Source: Haemophilus parahaemolyticus (GTDB taxonomy: Bacteria; Pseudomonadota; Gammaproteobacteria; Enterobacterales; Pasteurellaceae). From it: DNA of 16,049 nucleotides. Positions within the stretch are counted from its first letter, which is position 1, and each line of letters starts with the position of its first letter. The position numbers and the translations under genes are program-made. Where the stretch lies: contig NZ_JAHAHT010000035.1 of NCBI RefSeq assembly GCF_018373095.1, positions 1-16,049 of the forward strand, read 5' to 3'. Positions 7,913 through 14,379 of this stretch are shown one piece after another. Under the pieces are notes generated by a model that worked only from the letters and a program-made list of their open reading frames with translations, ran no database searches and was not told the DNA's origin.

Positions 7913-8455
7913 ATGAAAATCAAAACAGTATTAGCGGTCATTTTAGGTGGATTATTTGCAACTTCAGTGGCAAATGCCAATGAACCTGCGAAATTAGTGG
8001 TAAAAGTACAACAATTAGACGTACAAAACGGCAATAAAGAGGTGGGCACGATTGAAATCACAGAATCCGCTTACGGCTTAGTCTTTACCCCAAATTTAAC
8101 AGGTTTAGCGGAAGGTTTACACGGCTTCCATATTCACGAAAATCCAAGCTGTGAGCCAAAAGAGAAAGATGGCAAATTAACCGCAGGTTTAGCAGCGGGC
8201 GGCCACTGGAACCCAACCAAAGCGAAAGGACACGGCTTCCCTTGGTCTGATGATGCACACTTAGGCGATCTTCCAACCTTAACTGTGTTACACGATGGTA
8301 CAGCAACACAACCTGTGCTTGCTCCACGTTTGAAAAAATTAGACGAAGTGAAAAATCACGCGATTATGATCCACGCAGGCGGCGATAACCATTCAGATCA
8401 CCCTGCTGCACTTGGCGGTGGCGGTGCACGTATGGCGTGTGGAGTGATTAAATAA
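7913..8455 (+). CDS. sodC: Periplasmic Cu/Zn superoxide dismutase
   Basis: Dismutates superoxide in the periplasm and in pathogens protects against host oxidative burst. A Sec signal peptide of about 22 residues ends ANA, giving a mature protein beginning NEPAKLVV. Copper ligands are H73 and H75 (GFHIHENPSC), H98 (bridging, GGHWNP) and H154 (MIHAGGDN); zinc ligands are H98, H107, H116 and D119 (AHLGDL). The structural disulfide is C80-C176, and R173 near the C-terminus is the active-site arginine. All required residues are present at 180 residues. The start is set by GAGGA at 7901-7905. The mature N-terminus lacks the histidine-rich segment I recall in A. pleuropneumoniae and H. ducreyi SodC. 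The gene appears monocistronic and ends at a strong hairpin. Confidence 0.97.
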   Translation: MKIKTVLAVILGGLFATSVANANEPAKLVVKVQQLDVQNGNKEVGTIEITESAYGLVFTPNLTGLAEGLHGFHIHENPSCEPKEKDGKLTAGLAAGGHWNPTKAKGHGFPWSDDAHLGDLPTLTVLHDGTATQPVLAPRLKKLDEVKNHAIMIHAGGDNHSDHPAALGGGGARMACGVIK

Positions 8456-8466
8456 TATTTCAAATT

Positions 8467-8507
8467 AAAACATAAAAGAGCGGAAATTATCCGCCCTTTT
8501 ATGTTTT
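8467..8507. terminator. Rho-independent terminator of sodC, probably bidirectional
   Basis: A long hairpin pairs 8467-8478 with 8496-8507 (AAAACATAAAAG with its complement) and 8480-8484 with 8490-8494 (GCGGA/TCCGC). There is one A-C mismatch and a 5-nt loop. The A-rich left arm and T-rich right arm supply a U-tract in either direction. It lies between the convergent sodC and DeoR-family genes and could serve both. Confidence 0.85.
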
Positions 8508-8589
8508 AGAAACATACTTAATTTAAAATCTATTCAATATTTCATCAATAAACTGACGCAAACTTAAACACTTCACTCCCTCAAAAATA
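8508..8589. other. Short spacer between sodC terminator and DeoR-family gene
   Basis: This 82-bp AT-rich stretch shows no reading frame, repeat or regulatory motif that I can support. Confidence 0.5.
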
Positions 8590-9336
8590 TTACCAAACCA
8601 CACTGGTATGGTTCTGATATTTCTCTAAAATTTCATCTTCTAGCGGCAAGTCTGTGAACAAAGTGTCAATTTCAGACAAATTACATAACTGAAATACATC
8701 TTTATGCTCAATTTTGGAATGATCAGCTACCAAAAATTTTTGCTTACTCATAGCAAGCACTTTACGTTTAAACGACAAATTAAGCTGATTCGATTCCCAA
8801 ATTGCCCCTTCATAAATCCCCGTGCAAGAAAAAATAGCAATATCAATATGCAAGCGAGAGAAAAGATGCTCAGAAAATGGGCCGTAAAAAGCATCATATT
8901 TTTCTGAGTAAACCCCTCCTGTGGCAATAGTTTCGATGTGAGGTTTATGGGCAAGCGAATGGATTATCCGCATAGAGCTAGTGATAATTTTACACGGAAT
9001 ATTAGACAGGCGTTGGGCGATATGCCATGCGGTTGAGCTAGCGTCAAGCACTATCACCGCATCTTCAAAAATATGATCTAGGGCTAGGTCAGCAAGATGT
9101 TTTTTGCCGTCGTTGTGGATTTTCTTCCGAGTAGAAAAAGATTGCCCGATATTTTGATTTTGCAAACTCATCGCCCCTCCATGCGTGCGATAAAGTTTGT
9201 TTTGATCGGCAAGTTTGTTTAAATCACGGCGAATGGTTTCAATTGATACCCCTAAATGCTCAGCAAGTTCAGCAGAACCAGCTTCTTCATACTCTTTAAG
9301 GTAATCTAATATAAGCTCGTGGCGTTTTTCCAACAT
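8590..9336 (-). CDS. DeoR/GlpR-family transcriptional regulator, target unknown
   Basis: Predicted DNA-binding repressor (less often an activator) responding to a sugar phosphate. Residues 1-57 form the DeoR winged helix-turn-helix, with GSAELAEHLGVSIETIRRDL as recognition unit and RTHGGA after it. Residues 70-240 are the DeoR-type effector domain, with LDASSTAWHIA, an ATGG loop near 139 and the conserved DHSK at 205-208. I chose the ATG at 9334-9336 (248 residues), preceded by GAGGAAG; the open frame also extends 11 codons up to a TTG at 9369, which lacks a ribosome site and adds residues not typical of the family. No sugar kinase, transporter or aldolase lies beside it, so the regulon is not inferable here. 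It is separated from upstream roxA by a strong terminator and so is transcribed independently. Confidence 0.85.
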   Translation of the reverse strand: MLEKRHELILDYLKEYEEAGSAELAEHLGVSIETIRRDLNKLADQNKLYRTHGGAMSLQNQNIGQSFSTRKKIHNDGKKHLADLALDHIFEDAVIVLDASSTAWHIAQRLSNIPCKIITSSMRIIHSLAHKPHIETIATGGVYSEKYDAFYGPFSEHLFSRLHIDIAIFSCTGIYEGAIWESNQLNLSFKRKVLAMSKQKFLVADHSKIEHKDVFQLCNLSEIDTLFTDLPLEDEILEKYQNHTSVVW

Positions 9337-9384
9337 CACTTCCTCTATTATCGGAAAAGAATTGGTCAATTTTGGGCAAAATCA

Positions 9385-9394
9385 GACCGCTTGT
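9385..9394 (-). repeat. DNA uptake signal sequence, Apl-type, exact core
   Basis: The minus strand reads ACAAGCGGTC, the exact uptake core of the A. pleuropneumoniae-type Pasteurellaceae. It lies in the leader region of the DeoR-family gene. Several one-mismatch copies occur in the window, which supports the lineage assignment. Confidence 0.8.
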
Positions 9395-9440
9395 CGAGCA
9401 AGAAAGGCAAAAATTGAGGAAGAGATCACAAAATTAAGAT

Positions 9441-9464
9441 AAAAAAGGTGGGGCAACCCCACCT
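9441..9464 (-). terminator. Rho-independent terminator of roxA
   Basis: On the minus strand AGGTGGGG, a TTG loop and CCCCACCT run directly into six T (complement of 9441-9446). It begins 28 bp after the roxA stop. This is a textbook intrinsic terminator and isolates roxA from the DeoR-family gene downstream. Confidence 0.92.
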
Positions 9465-9492
9465 CATTGAACAAAAATATTTATAGCAGAAA

Positions 9493-10686
9493 CTATTCCG
9501 CCTCATTTAAAATCAACCAACCCATATCCAACCAGTCGCAAATCGTATCAAGCAACAATTCAAGTTCGGCTTGGTCTTTCACGCGGGAAGCCAGTTTATT
9601 CCACGAAATTGAATCACCGTTGCCAATCCGAATTAACAAGTTAGTTTCGGCTTCGTTTAGCTCATCAATCCATTCGCCGTTTATATAAATGCGTTGCGGA
9701 TTTTCGGTATAGAGCATTTTCACATTTGCATCTTGTTGCAACCAGCCGCCCGCTTCGAGCACTTCTTGCACTTCATCTGGGTAATTTTCACCCTCTTCGG
9801 TAAGTTGTTCGTAGCGTCTTGAGCTCACCGCAGAAGCCACTGCATGGGCAAAAATAGCATCAAACTGCTCAGAATCTTGCAATAAGTTGATTAACTGGCG
9901 TTTGAAGTTTGCCACCATTTTTGGATCTAACAACGCATTTGGTTGCTCATTTGGCGACAAACGGAACGGAATATTAAATTCAGAGGTTGGCAATAAATCG
10001 TGCTCTTTATCTAAAGTCTCCGCGAATTTGCAGAGTAAATCTGCAGCGTTCGGATAACGTAAACCGAATGAGAAAGTCAAACTATCGGTTTCTGACACAC
10101 CATAATGCGCCATACGCGAAGGCACATAAAGCACGTCGCCTGGTTTCATCACTTCATCAATCACCAGATCGCCCATATCATCAAAAATACGGATTGGTTG
10201 GTTTGGTTTAAATTCAGTAGAAGGATCGCACCATTTGCCTACTTGCCAACGGCGTTCGCCATAGCCTTGCACAAGGAATACATCATATTCATCATAATGT
10301 TTGCCCACCGTGCCGCCCGCTGGCGAGCAAGAAACCATAATATCATCGCGTTGCCATTGCGGAATATAACCAAACGCTTGCCATAATTCGCCCAACTCTG
10401 GAGACCATTGCTCTAAATTTTGCACCATCACCGACCATTGCTCAGGCAAGTTTTGTAAATCTGCCTCTTCAAACGGGCTATTTTTCACCGACCATTGTTC
10501 ATTTCGGCATTGAATTAGGCGAGCGGTAATCTCTTCTTCCAAAGCTAATTCCAAAATATCATTTGGTTCGAACAAATCGACAATTTGCGGTAAACCGTTG
10601 CGGATTAAAAGCGGTCGTTTTTGCCAATAATTTTGCAAAAAGTCTTGCGGTGTGATGTTTTCAGGTAAGCAGAATGGAATGTTCAT
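9493..10686 (-). CDS. roxA: 50S ribosomal protein uL16 arginine 3-hydroxylase (YcfD/RoxA, JmjC-type)
   Basis: Fe(II)- and 2-oxoglutarate-dependent oxygenase that hydroxylates an arginine of ribosomal protein uL16. The 397-residue product is slightly longer than E. coli YcfD (373). The cupin/JmjC core holds the iron triad H130 and D132 (GKHYDEYD) and H194 (PSRMAHYG); R145 or R146 in GERRWQVG is positioned like the 2-oxoglutarate-binding arginine. Other family features are the N-terminal FLQNYWQKRPLLIRN, DIMVSCSPAGGTVG and SFGLRYP. The C-terminal part is the dimerisation plus winged-helix region. The ATG follows AAGGA at good spacing. A perfect 10-bp inverted repeat lies about 50 bp upstream. 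The frame is intact and the gene is monocistronic, with its own terminator. Confidence 0.93.
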   Translation of the reverse strand: MNIPFCLPENITPQDFLQNYWQKRPLLIRNGLPQIVDLFEPNDILELALEEEITARLIQCRNEQWSVKNSPFEEADLQNLPEQWSVMVQNLEQWSPELGELWQAFGYIPQWQRDDIMVSCSPAGGTVGKHYDEYDVFLVQGYGERRWQVGKWCDPSTEFKPNQPIRIFDDMGDLVIDEVMKPGDVLYVPSRMAHYGVSETDSLTFSFGLRYPNAADLLCKFAETLDKEHDLLPTSEFNIPFRLSPNEQPNALLDPKMVANFKRQLINLLQDSEQFDAIFAHAVASAVSSRRYEQLTEEGENYPDEVQEVLEAGGWLQQDANVKMLYTENPQRIYINGEWIDELNEAETNLLIRIGNGDSISWNKLASRVKDQAELELLLDTICDWLDMGWLILNEAE

Positions 10687-10733
10687 AGGGCGTTCCTTCT
10701 TTGGAGAATAAATATAGTTATTTTAGCGATATT

Positions 10734-10773
10734 TTAGGCAAAACTCACGGAAAGAATAGAAAATTTTGCCTAA
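10734..10773. repeat. Perfect 10-bp inverted repeat upstream of roxA
   Basis: TTAGGCAAAA (10734-10743) and TTTTGCCTAA (10764-10773) are perfect reverse complements separated by 20 bp. The pair lies 48-87 bp upstream of the roxA start, where a promoter or operator is expected. TATATT- and TAAAAT-like -10 candidates lie between the repeat and roxA. Its function is unknown: an operator or a transcript hairpin are both possible. Confidence 0.5.
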
Positions 10774-10807
10774 TAGACCTTTTACTAACAAAATGAAAAC
10801 GTGTTTC

Positions 10808-10927
10808 TCAAAGAGAAGCTGTACTAAGTGAAATCTTTTTATGTCGAATTTCTAATTTTCTTTCCAGCTGCTCCATCAACATTTCCACCGCATATTTCTC
10901 TGCATTTTTCTCTGCATTTTTGGCATC
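10808..10927 (-). pseudogene. Possible 3' remnant of a decayed gene with an AEKN repeat
   Basis: Downstream of the DUF1523 gene the minus strand has a 39-codon frame bounded upstream by TAA (10928-10930) and ending TGA (10808-10810). It has no usable start near its beginning. It would encode a charged helical tail, NAEKNAEKYAVEMLMEQLER, then about a dozen more residues. The composition resembles the coiled C-termini of larger proteins, and no ribosome site precedes it. I read it as the leftover end of a lost gene. A chance frame is the alternative, and I do not recognise a family with confidence. Confidence 0.35.
10895..10918. repeat. 12-bp tandem repeat, two copies
   Basis: TTTCTCTGCATT occurs twice head to tail (10895-10906 and 10907-10918). 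On the minus strand each copy is four codons in the remnant frame, giving two NAEK units. The length is a multiple of three, as expected for slippage inside a coding region. Confidence 0.75.
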
Positions 10928-10955
10928 TTATCGCGGTCTTATCAAGACTTAGCCA

Positions 10956-11480
10956 TTATTTATCACGAAAAACGCCACGAATAAATTGGATAGAAAGGAA
11001 GAATAAGAAAGCAAGCACGGCATATAAAACATAGCTTACAATCGGTTGGGATAGCGTTTCGCCTTCGGCAAGTGGTTTGATAGAAACTACGTTGCGAAAC
11101 TCATTCATCCAGTTAATACGCCAACCGTAATATTTGATTTGTACGCGTTGATGCTCGTTCGCATAGGCTTGTGCTTTCGCCTGCACATCAGCAGAACCGA
11201 ATTTGAAGTAAGGTGGCAATCCCCAGCCCGTATCTTCATTACGATAAACCATGGTTTTTTTGCTGTCTGGATTCTCGGTGAACAAGAAATATACATCACG
11301 CACTTCGCCATCTGCAGGGTTAGATTTACTGATGACGCCATCTTTGTCCATTCGGCGCACTTCCATTCCAGTTACCACCGTTTCATCATAACTTGGCATT
11401 ACGTAGTTTACTGTGCCTGCGATGACGATGAAAAATGAGAGCGAAACAAGAAATAAGAAATATTTGAGGATTGATTTCAT
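10956..11480 (-). CDS. DUF1523 family membrane protein
   Basis: Inner-membrane protein of unknown function, 174 residues. A hydrophobic segment at about 7-27 and a second at about 148-167 flank a soluble middle domain of roughly 120 residues. That domain has the signatures VTGMEVRRMD, DVYFLFTEN, YRNEDTGWGLPPYFKF and KYYGWRINWMNEFRNVVS typical of DUF1523. With two spans, the middle domain probably faces the periplasm; this topology is inferred from hydrophobicity only. The gene begins 8 bp after ycfH, and its Shine-Dalgarno TAGGA includes the ycfH TAG stop, so the two are very likely co-transcribed and translationally coupled. No catalytic motif is evident. Confidence 0.88.
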   Translation of the reverse strand: MKSILKYFLFLVSLSFFIVIAGTVNYVMPSYDETVVTGMEVRRMDKDGVISKSNPADGEVRDVYFLFTENPDSKKTMVYRNEDTGWGLPPYFKFGSADVQAKAQAYANEHQRVQIKYYGWRINWMNEFRNVVSIKPLAEGETLSQPIVSYVLYAVLAFLFFLSIQFIRGVFRDK

Positions 11481-11488
11481 ACTAAGTC

Positions 11489-12277
11489 CTACAAGTTAAT
11501 TTTAAATAATTTTTGCACATTCTGCGTGGTGATGCGAGCCAATTCTTCAGTCGAAACACCTTTTAATGTTGCCAAATATTCGCACGTTTCACGCACATAA
11601 GCTGGCTGATTTGGCTTGCCACGGTAAGGAATTGGCGCAAGATACGGTGAATCGGTTTCCACCAATAGGCGATCAAGCGGTAGTTTTCTGACCACATCCC
11701 GCAATTCTTCTGCATTGCGGAAGGTAATAATACCCGAAATCGAAATATAAAAGCCAATATCCAATGCACGTTTTGCCATCGCATAATCTTCGGTAAAACA
11801 ATGTAATACACCGCCACATTGTTCTGCACCGCCTTGCTCAAGCATATTCATGGTATCTTCGCGTGCTGAACGAGTGTGAATAATCAGCGGTTTATTAACC
11901 TTTTTCGCCACATCAATTTGAGCTGTAAATTGCTCTTGTTGAAGCATTTTAGTTTCAGGCGTGTAGTGATAATCTAAGCCTGTTTCGCCAATGGCAACCA
12001 CTTTATTATCTTGAGCGTAATCCAAGAGTTTGTCGTAATCGAAAGGTTCTTCATCTACATTAAGCGGATGCACACCACAGCTCAGTGAGACATCATTGCG
12101 ATGAGCGGTAAGCTGTTTCATCGCCTCAAAACGCCCAAGTGTAGTGCAAACAGAAACAATATGTCCCACACCACGTGCTTTGGCTTTTTCGATCACTTCA
12201 TCCACGCTTTTATGTTGCGTTTGATAGTCTAAGCCATCAAGGTGGCAGTGGGAGTCAATAATAAATAAGTCGTTCAA
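11489..12277 (-). CDS. ycfH: TatD-family metal-dependent deoxyribonuclease, YcfH type
   Basis: Cytosolic TIM-barrel metallohydrolase of the TatD DNase family, subgroup YcfH by its SHCHLDGLDY start and HCFTED / FRNAEELRD / ETDSPYLAP segments. Predicted metal ligands are H10, H12, E98 (GETGLDY), H134 (IIHTRSA), H159 (LHCF) and D209 (ETDS). At 262 residues it matches E. coli YcfH (about 265). The start is a TTG at 12275-12277 preceded by AGGGA at proper spacing; no ATG or GTG is available before the essential DSHCH motif, so the TTG is well supported. It follows the rraA terminator and is the first gene of a two-gene unit with DUF1523. Family members have 3'-exonuclease activity; the exact substrate of YcfH-type proteins is uncertain. 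Confidence 0.92.
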   Translation of the reverse strand: MNDLFIIDSHCHLDGLDYQTQHKSVDEVIEKAKARGVGHIVSVCTTLGRFEAMKQLTAHRNDVSLSCGVHPLNVDEEPFDYDKLLDYAQDNKVVAIGETGLDYHYTPETKMLQQEQFTAQIDVAKKVNKPLIIHTRSAREDTMNMLEQGGAEQCGGVLHCFTEDYAMAKRALDIGFYISISGIITFRNAEELRDVVRKLPLDRLLVETDSPYLAPIPYRGKPNQPAYVRETCEYLATLKGVSTEELARITTQNVQKLFKINL

Positions 12278-12298
12278 AATATATCCCTACAATATAGT

Positions 12299-12325
12299 AA
12301 AAAAATGCAAGCATGGTGCTTGCAT
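12299..12325 (-). terminator. Rho-independent terminator of rraA
   Basis: Minus strand: ATGCAAGC, loop ACCAT, GCTTGCAT, then a run of T (complement of the A run ending at 12305). The stem is a perfect 8 bp. It separates rraA from ycfH, and the ycfH promoter must lie in or just after it. Confidence 0.9.
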
Positions 12326-12345
12326 CTTCAATTAAAAAAGCAAAA

Positions 12346-12846
12346 TTACTCTTCTTCTAATTCGTTTAAATCCAATGCTTCAGGCGAAAGAATAATGCCC
12401 GTTAAGTCTGCATACACGTAATCTTCTGGGAAGAATGTCACGCCACCAAAATTTACAGGCGTATCGATTTCGCCAATTTCAGTATCGTCCGCACCAACAG
12501 GGATCGGGGCTAAAGCGTGAATGCCAATATCTAAGGTTTCCAACACATCTAACTGACGCACCGCACCATAAACAATAATGCCTTCCCAGCCGTTATCGAC
12601 AGCTAATTGTGCTAACTCCGCATCAATCAACGCACGGCGCACAGCACCACCGCCATCAACGAGTAGCACGCGACCGTTACCCTCTTCTTCCAAAACTTTT
12701 TCAATTAAACCGTTACTTTCAAAGCATTTTACGGTTGTAATTTGACCACAGAAAGAAGACGCACCGCCAAAGCTTGAGAAGATTGGCTCAACCACATCAA
12801 CTTGGTCTGAATAAATATCGCAAAGTGCTGAGGTATCAATACGCAT
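12346..12846 (-). CDS. rraA: Ribonuclease E activity regulator RraA
   Basis: Trimeric cytosolic protein that binds the RNase E scaffold and the RhlB helicase and slows mRNA decay. The 166-residue chain aligns along its length with E. coli RraA (161): TSALCDIYSDQVDVVEP at the start, TTVKCFESNGL, the signature GRVLLVDGGGAVRRALIDAE at about 79-98, IIVYGAVRQ, and NFGGVTFFPEDYVYAD near the end. The glycine-rich and arginine motif marks the methyltransferase-like fold that has lost catalysis. The tail ends in acidic residues (NELEEE). GGAG precedes the ATG at normal spacing. It has its own predicted promoter and terminator, so it appears to be monocistronic. Confidence 0.96.
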   Translation of the reverse strand: MRIDTSALCDIYSDQVDVVEPIFSSFGGASSFCGQITTVKCFESNGLIEKVLEEEGNGRVLLVDGGGAVRRALIDAELAQLAVDNGWEGIIVYGAVRQLDVLETLDIGIHALAPIPVGADDTEIGEIDTPVNFGGVTFFPEDYVYADLTGIILSPEALDLNELEEE

Positions 12847-12881
12847 AATAGGCTCCGTTTTATTTTCGTTTTAATGTGGCA

Positions 12882-12910
12882 AGTATAAACCTAAGTGGCA
12901 AATTTGCAAA
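12882..12910 (-). promoter_or_regulatory. Predicted sigma70 promoter of rraA
   Basis: On the minus strand TTTGCA (12905-12910), a 17-bp spacer and TATACT (12882-12887) fit a sigma70 promoter 36 bp upstream of the rraA start. The -35 element matches four of six and the -10 element five of six. It explains expression of rraA separately from the dtd-yihY pair. Confidence 0.55.
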
Positions 12911-12925
12911 ATTTTCTAGGAATTC

Positions 12926-12935
12926 GACCGCTTGC
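12926..12935 (-). repeat. DNA uptake signal sequence, Apl-type
   Basis: The minus strand reads GCAAGCGGTC, one base from the ACAAGCGGTC core, 6 bp after the dtd stop codon. Intergenic positions just past a stop are common for uptake signals in this family. Confidence 0.65.
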
Positions 12936-12940
12936 AAAAA

Positions 12941-13375
12941 CTAAACCTGCAACCAAAAAGTCACTGGCCCATCGTTTTGTAATGAGACTTGCATATCTGC
13001 CGCAAATTGTCCTGTTTGGGTATGAATTTTTTTTGCTGCTTGCTGATGAAAGTAAGTGTAAAGCTCGTTCGCCATTTGCGGACTCGCCCCCTTTGAGAAA
13101 CTTGGACGTAAGCCTTTTTGCGTATCAGCCGCCAACGTGAACTGTGAAACCACAAGCAAACTTCCACCTGATTGTTGCACATTTAAATTCATTTTGCCTT
13201 GCTCATCGGAAAAAATGCGGTAATTCAGCACTTTCTCTAATAAGCGATCGGATTTTTCTTGCGTATCGCCTTGTTCTACACCTAATAGCACCAATAATCC
13301 GTGAGCAATTTCGCCTATCGTTTGGTTTTCTACTTCCACTTTTGCCCATTTCACTCGCTGAATTAACGCAATCAT
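12941..13375 (-). CDS. dtd: D-aminoacyl-tRNA deacylase
   Basis: Homodimeric cytosolic proofreading enzyme that hydrolyses D-amino acids (and glycine) mischarged on tRNA, keeping translation stereospecific. The 144-residue chain has the start MIALIQRVKWAKVEV, the catalytic-region motif SQFTLA at 77-82, RPSFSKGA at 90-97 and the cross-subunit Gly-cisPro motif NDGPVTF at 134-140 (G136-P137). Length and motifs are fully typical. Its ATG overlaps the TGA of upstream yihY by four bases (ATGA), and AAGGAGAG inside yihY serves as ribosome site, so translation is probably coupled. The yihY-dtd order is also found in E. coli (yihY-yihZ). Confidence 0.97.
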   Translation of the reverse strand: MIALIQRVKWAKVEVENQTIGEIAHGLLVLLGVEQGDTQEKSDRLLEKVLNYRIFSDEQGKMNLNVQQSGGSLLVVSQFTLAADTQKGLRPSFSKGASPQMANELYTYFHQQAAKKIHTQTGQFAADMQVSLQNDGPVTFWLQV

Positions 13376-14202
13376 AAAGTTAACTCTCCTTTTTGAATCA
13401 ACTCAACATCTTTTAACACAGCGGCAAATTGCCCACCAAAGAGTACCACCTGCCAGCTTAGATGAATCCACAATAAAGTAATTGGCAGGGTTGCCAATGC
13501 ACCATAAATCGCTTGATAAGAAGGGAAAGTGGTAATGTACCAAATAAAAACCTGTTTACCGAGCGTAAAGAAAATTCCTGCTAATAACGCCCCTATCAAA
13601 GCGTGATGCCATTTTACCTTGGTATTCGGCACTAACCAATAAATCAAACTAAATAGCAGCCACGTGAGCAAAAACGGCACATAATTTAGCAGATAATTGC
13701 CGAGCGAAAGCACCTCCAAATCGCTAAACATCCGCAGCGACATAATATAAGAGCTAATCGCGATACTCATCCCCGTGAGGAGCGGTGCGAACACCAGTAA
13801 CAAGGCGTAGAGCAAAAATGAGAGCAAAATTGACCGCTTGCGGGTTTCGTGCCACAAACTGTTAAGTGCTTTATCGATGTTATGAATCAACATCAACGCA
13901 ACGACAACCAAACCGAGTGTGCTGACGATCCCCATTTTGCGGGAATTGGCGACAAAACTTTCCAAATATTCTTGCACTAAATCGCCTGCACTTGGGGCGA
14001 AATTGTCGTAAATGAGTGCTTTAATTTGCCCAGTGGCTTCCTCAAAAAACGGAAAAATGGTAAACACAGAGAAAATCACCATAATCAATGGCACAGTGGC
14101 AAGCATTGTGTTGTAGGTCAAATAGCCTGCCGTGACCGGAATTTGGTTTTGCCCTATTCGCTTGAAAAAAACACGAAAGAAAAGCCTAATGTAGGGTTTC
14201 AT
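13372..14202 (-). CDS. yihY: YihY/BrkB-family inner membrane protein
   Basis: Polytopic inner-membrane protein of the YihY/virulence factor BrkB family; the older name ribonuclease BN is a misassignment. Physiological role is not established. The 276-residue chain has about six hydrophobic segments, near 32-52, 91-107, 125-150, 172-192, 200-222 and 233-258. Conserved family stretches include TAGYLTYNTMLATVPL, LIHNIDKALNSLWH, LVFAPLLTG and FPSYQAIYGALATLPI. It overlaps dtd by ATGA. AAGGA lies about 13 bp before the ATG, a longer gap than usual, but no closer alternative start exists in frame. A TATAAT on the minus strand at 14244-14249 may be its -10 element, without a clear -35 partner. Confidence 0.93.
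   Translation of the reverse strand: MKPYIRLFFRVFFKRIGQNQIPVTAGYLTYNTMLATVPLIMVIFSVFTIFPFFEEATGQIKALIYDNFAPSAGDLVQEYLESFVANSRKMGIVSTLGLVVVALMLIHNIDKALNSLWHETRKRSILLSFLLYALLLVFAPLLTGMSIAISSYIMSLRMFSDLEVLSLGNYLLNYVPFLLTWLLFSLIYWLVPNTKVKWHHALIGALLAGIFFTLGKQVFIWYITTFPSYQAIYGALATLPITLLWIHLSWQVVLFGGQFAAVLKDVELIQKGELTL
13832..13841 (-). repeat. DNA uptake signal sequence, Apl-type, inside yihY
   Basis: The minus strand reads GCAAGCGGTC, one base from the consensus core, within the yihY reading frame. Confidence 0.6.
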
Positions 14203-14270
14203 TTTTAAGTAAAAGTCCTTTTATCAAAATCACAGAATTGCCCATTATAGGTAAATTTTTGCAAGAAAAC

Positions 14271-14280
14271 GACCGCTTGC
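14271..14280 (-). repeat. DNA uptake signal sequence, Apl-type, between yihY and maoP
   Basis: The minus strand reads GCAAGCGGTC in the intergenic region between the divergent yihY and maoP genes. Together with TGCAAG at 14260-14265, its CTTGCA end (14276-14281) forms a short dyad. Confidence 0.65.
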
Positions 14281-14292
14281 ATGCATAAATCC

Positions 14293-14321
14293 TTGACCTT
14301 ATTTTTATTCCTTGCTTTAAT
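14293..14321 (+). promoter_or_regulatory. Predicted sigma70 promoter of maoP
   Basis: TTGACC (14293-14298), a 17-bp spacer and TTTAAT (14316-14321) form a good sigma70 promoter, with transcription expected near 14328 and a leader of about 50 nt before the maoP ATG. Confidence 0.65.
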
Positions 14322-14379
14322 GCACAATTGATTTTTTTATTTCCCCACAGCAAATTTGCATATTATAAAGAGGCATATT

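Noticed and set aside
9337..9369. Longer DeoR-family start at TTG 9369
   Set aside because: No ribosome site precedes it; GAGGAAG precedes the ATG at 9336, where the family's usual N-terminus begins.
8590..14202. A single long minus-strand operon from yihY to the DeoR-family gene
   Set aside because: Terminators at 9441-9464 and 12299-12325, a promoter at 12882-12910 and the gap at 10687-10955 split it into separate units.
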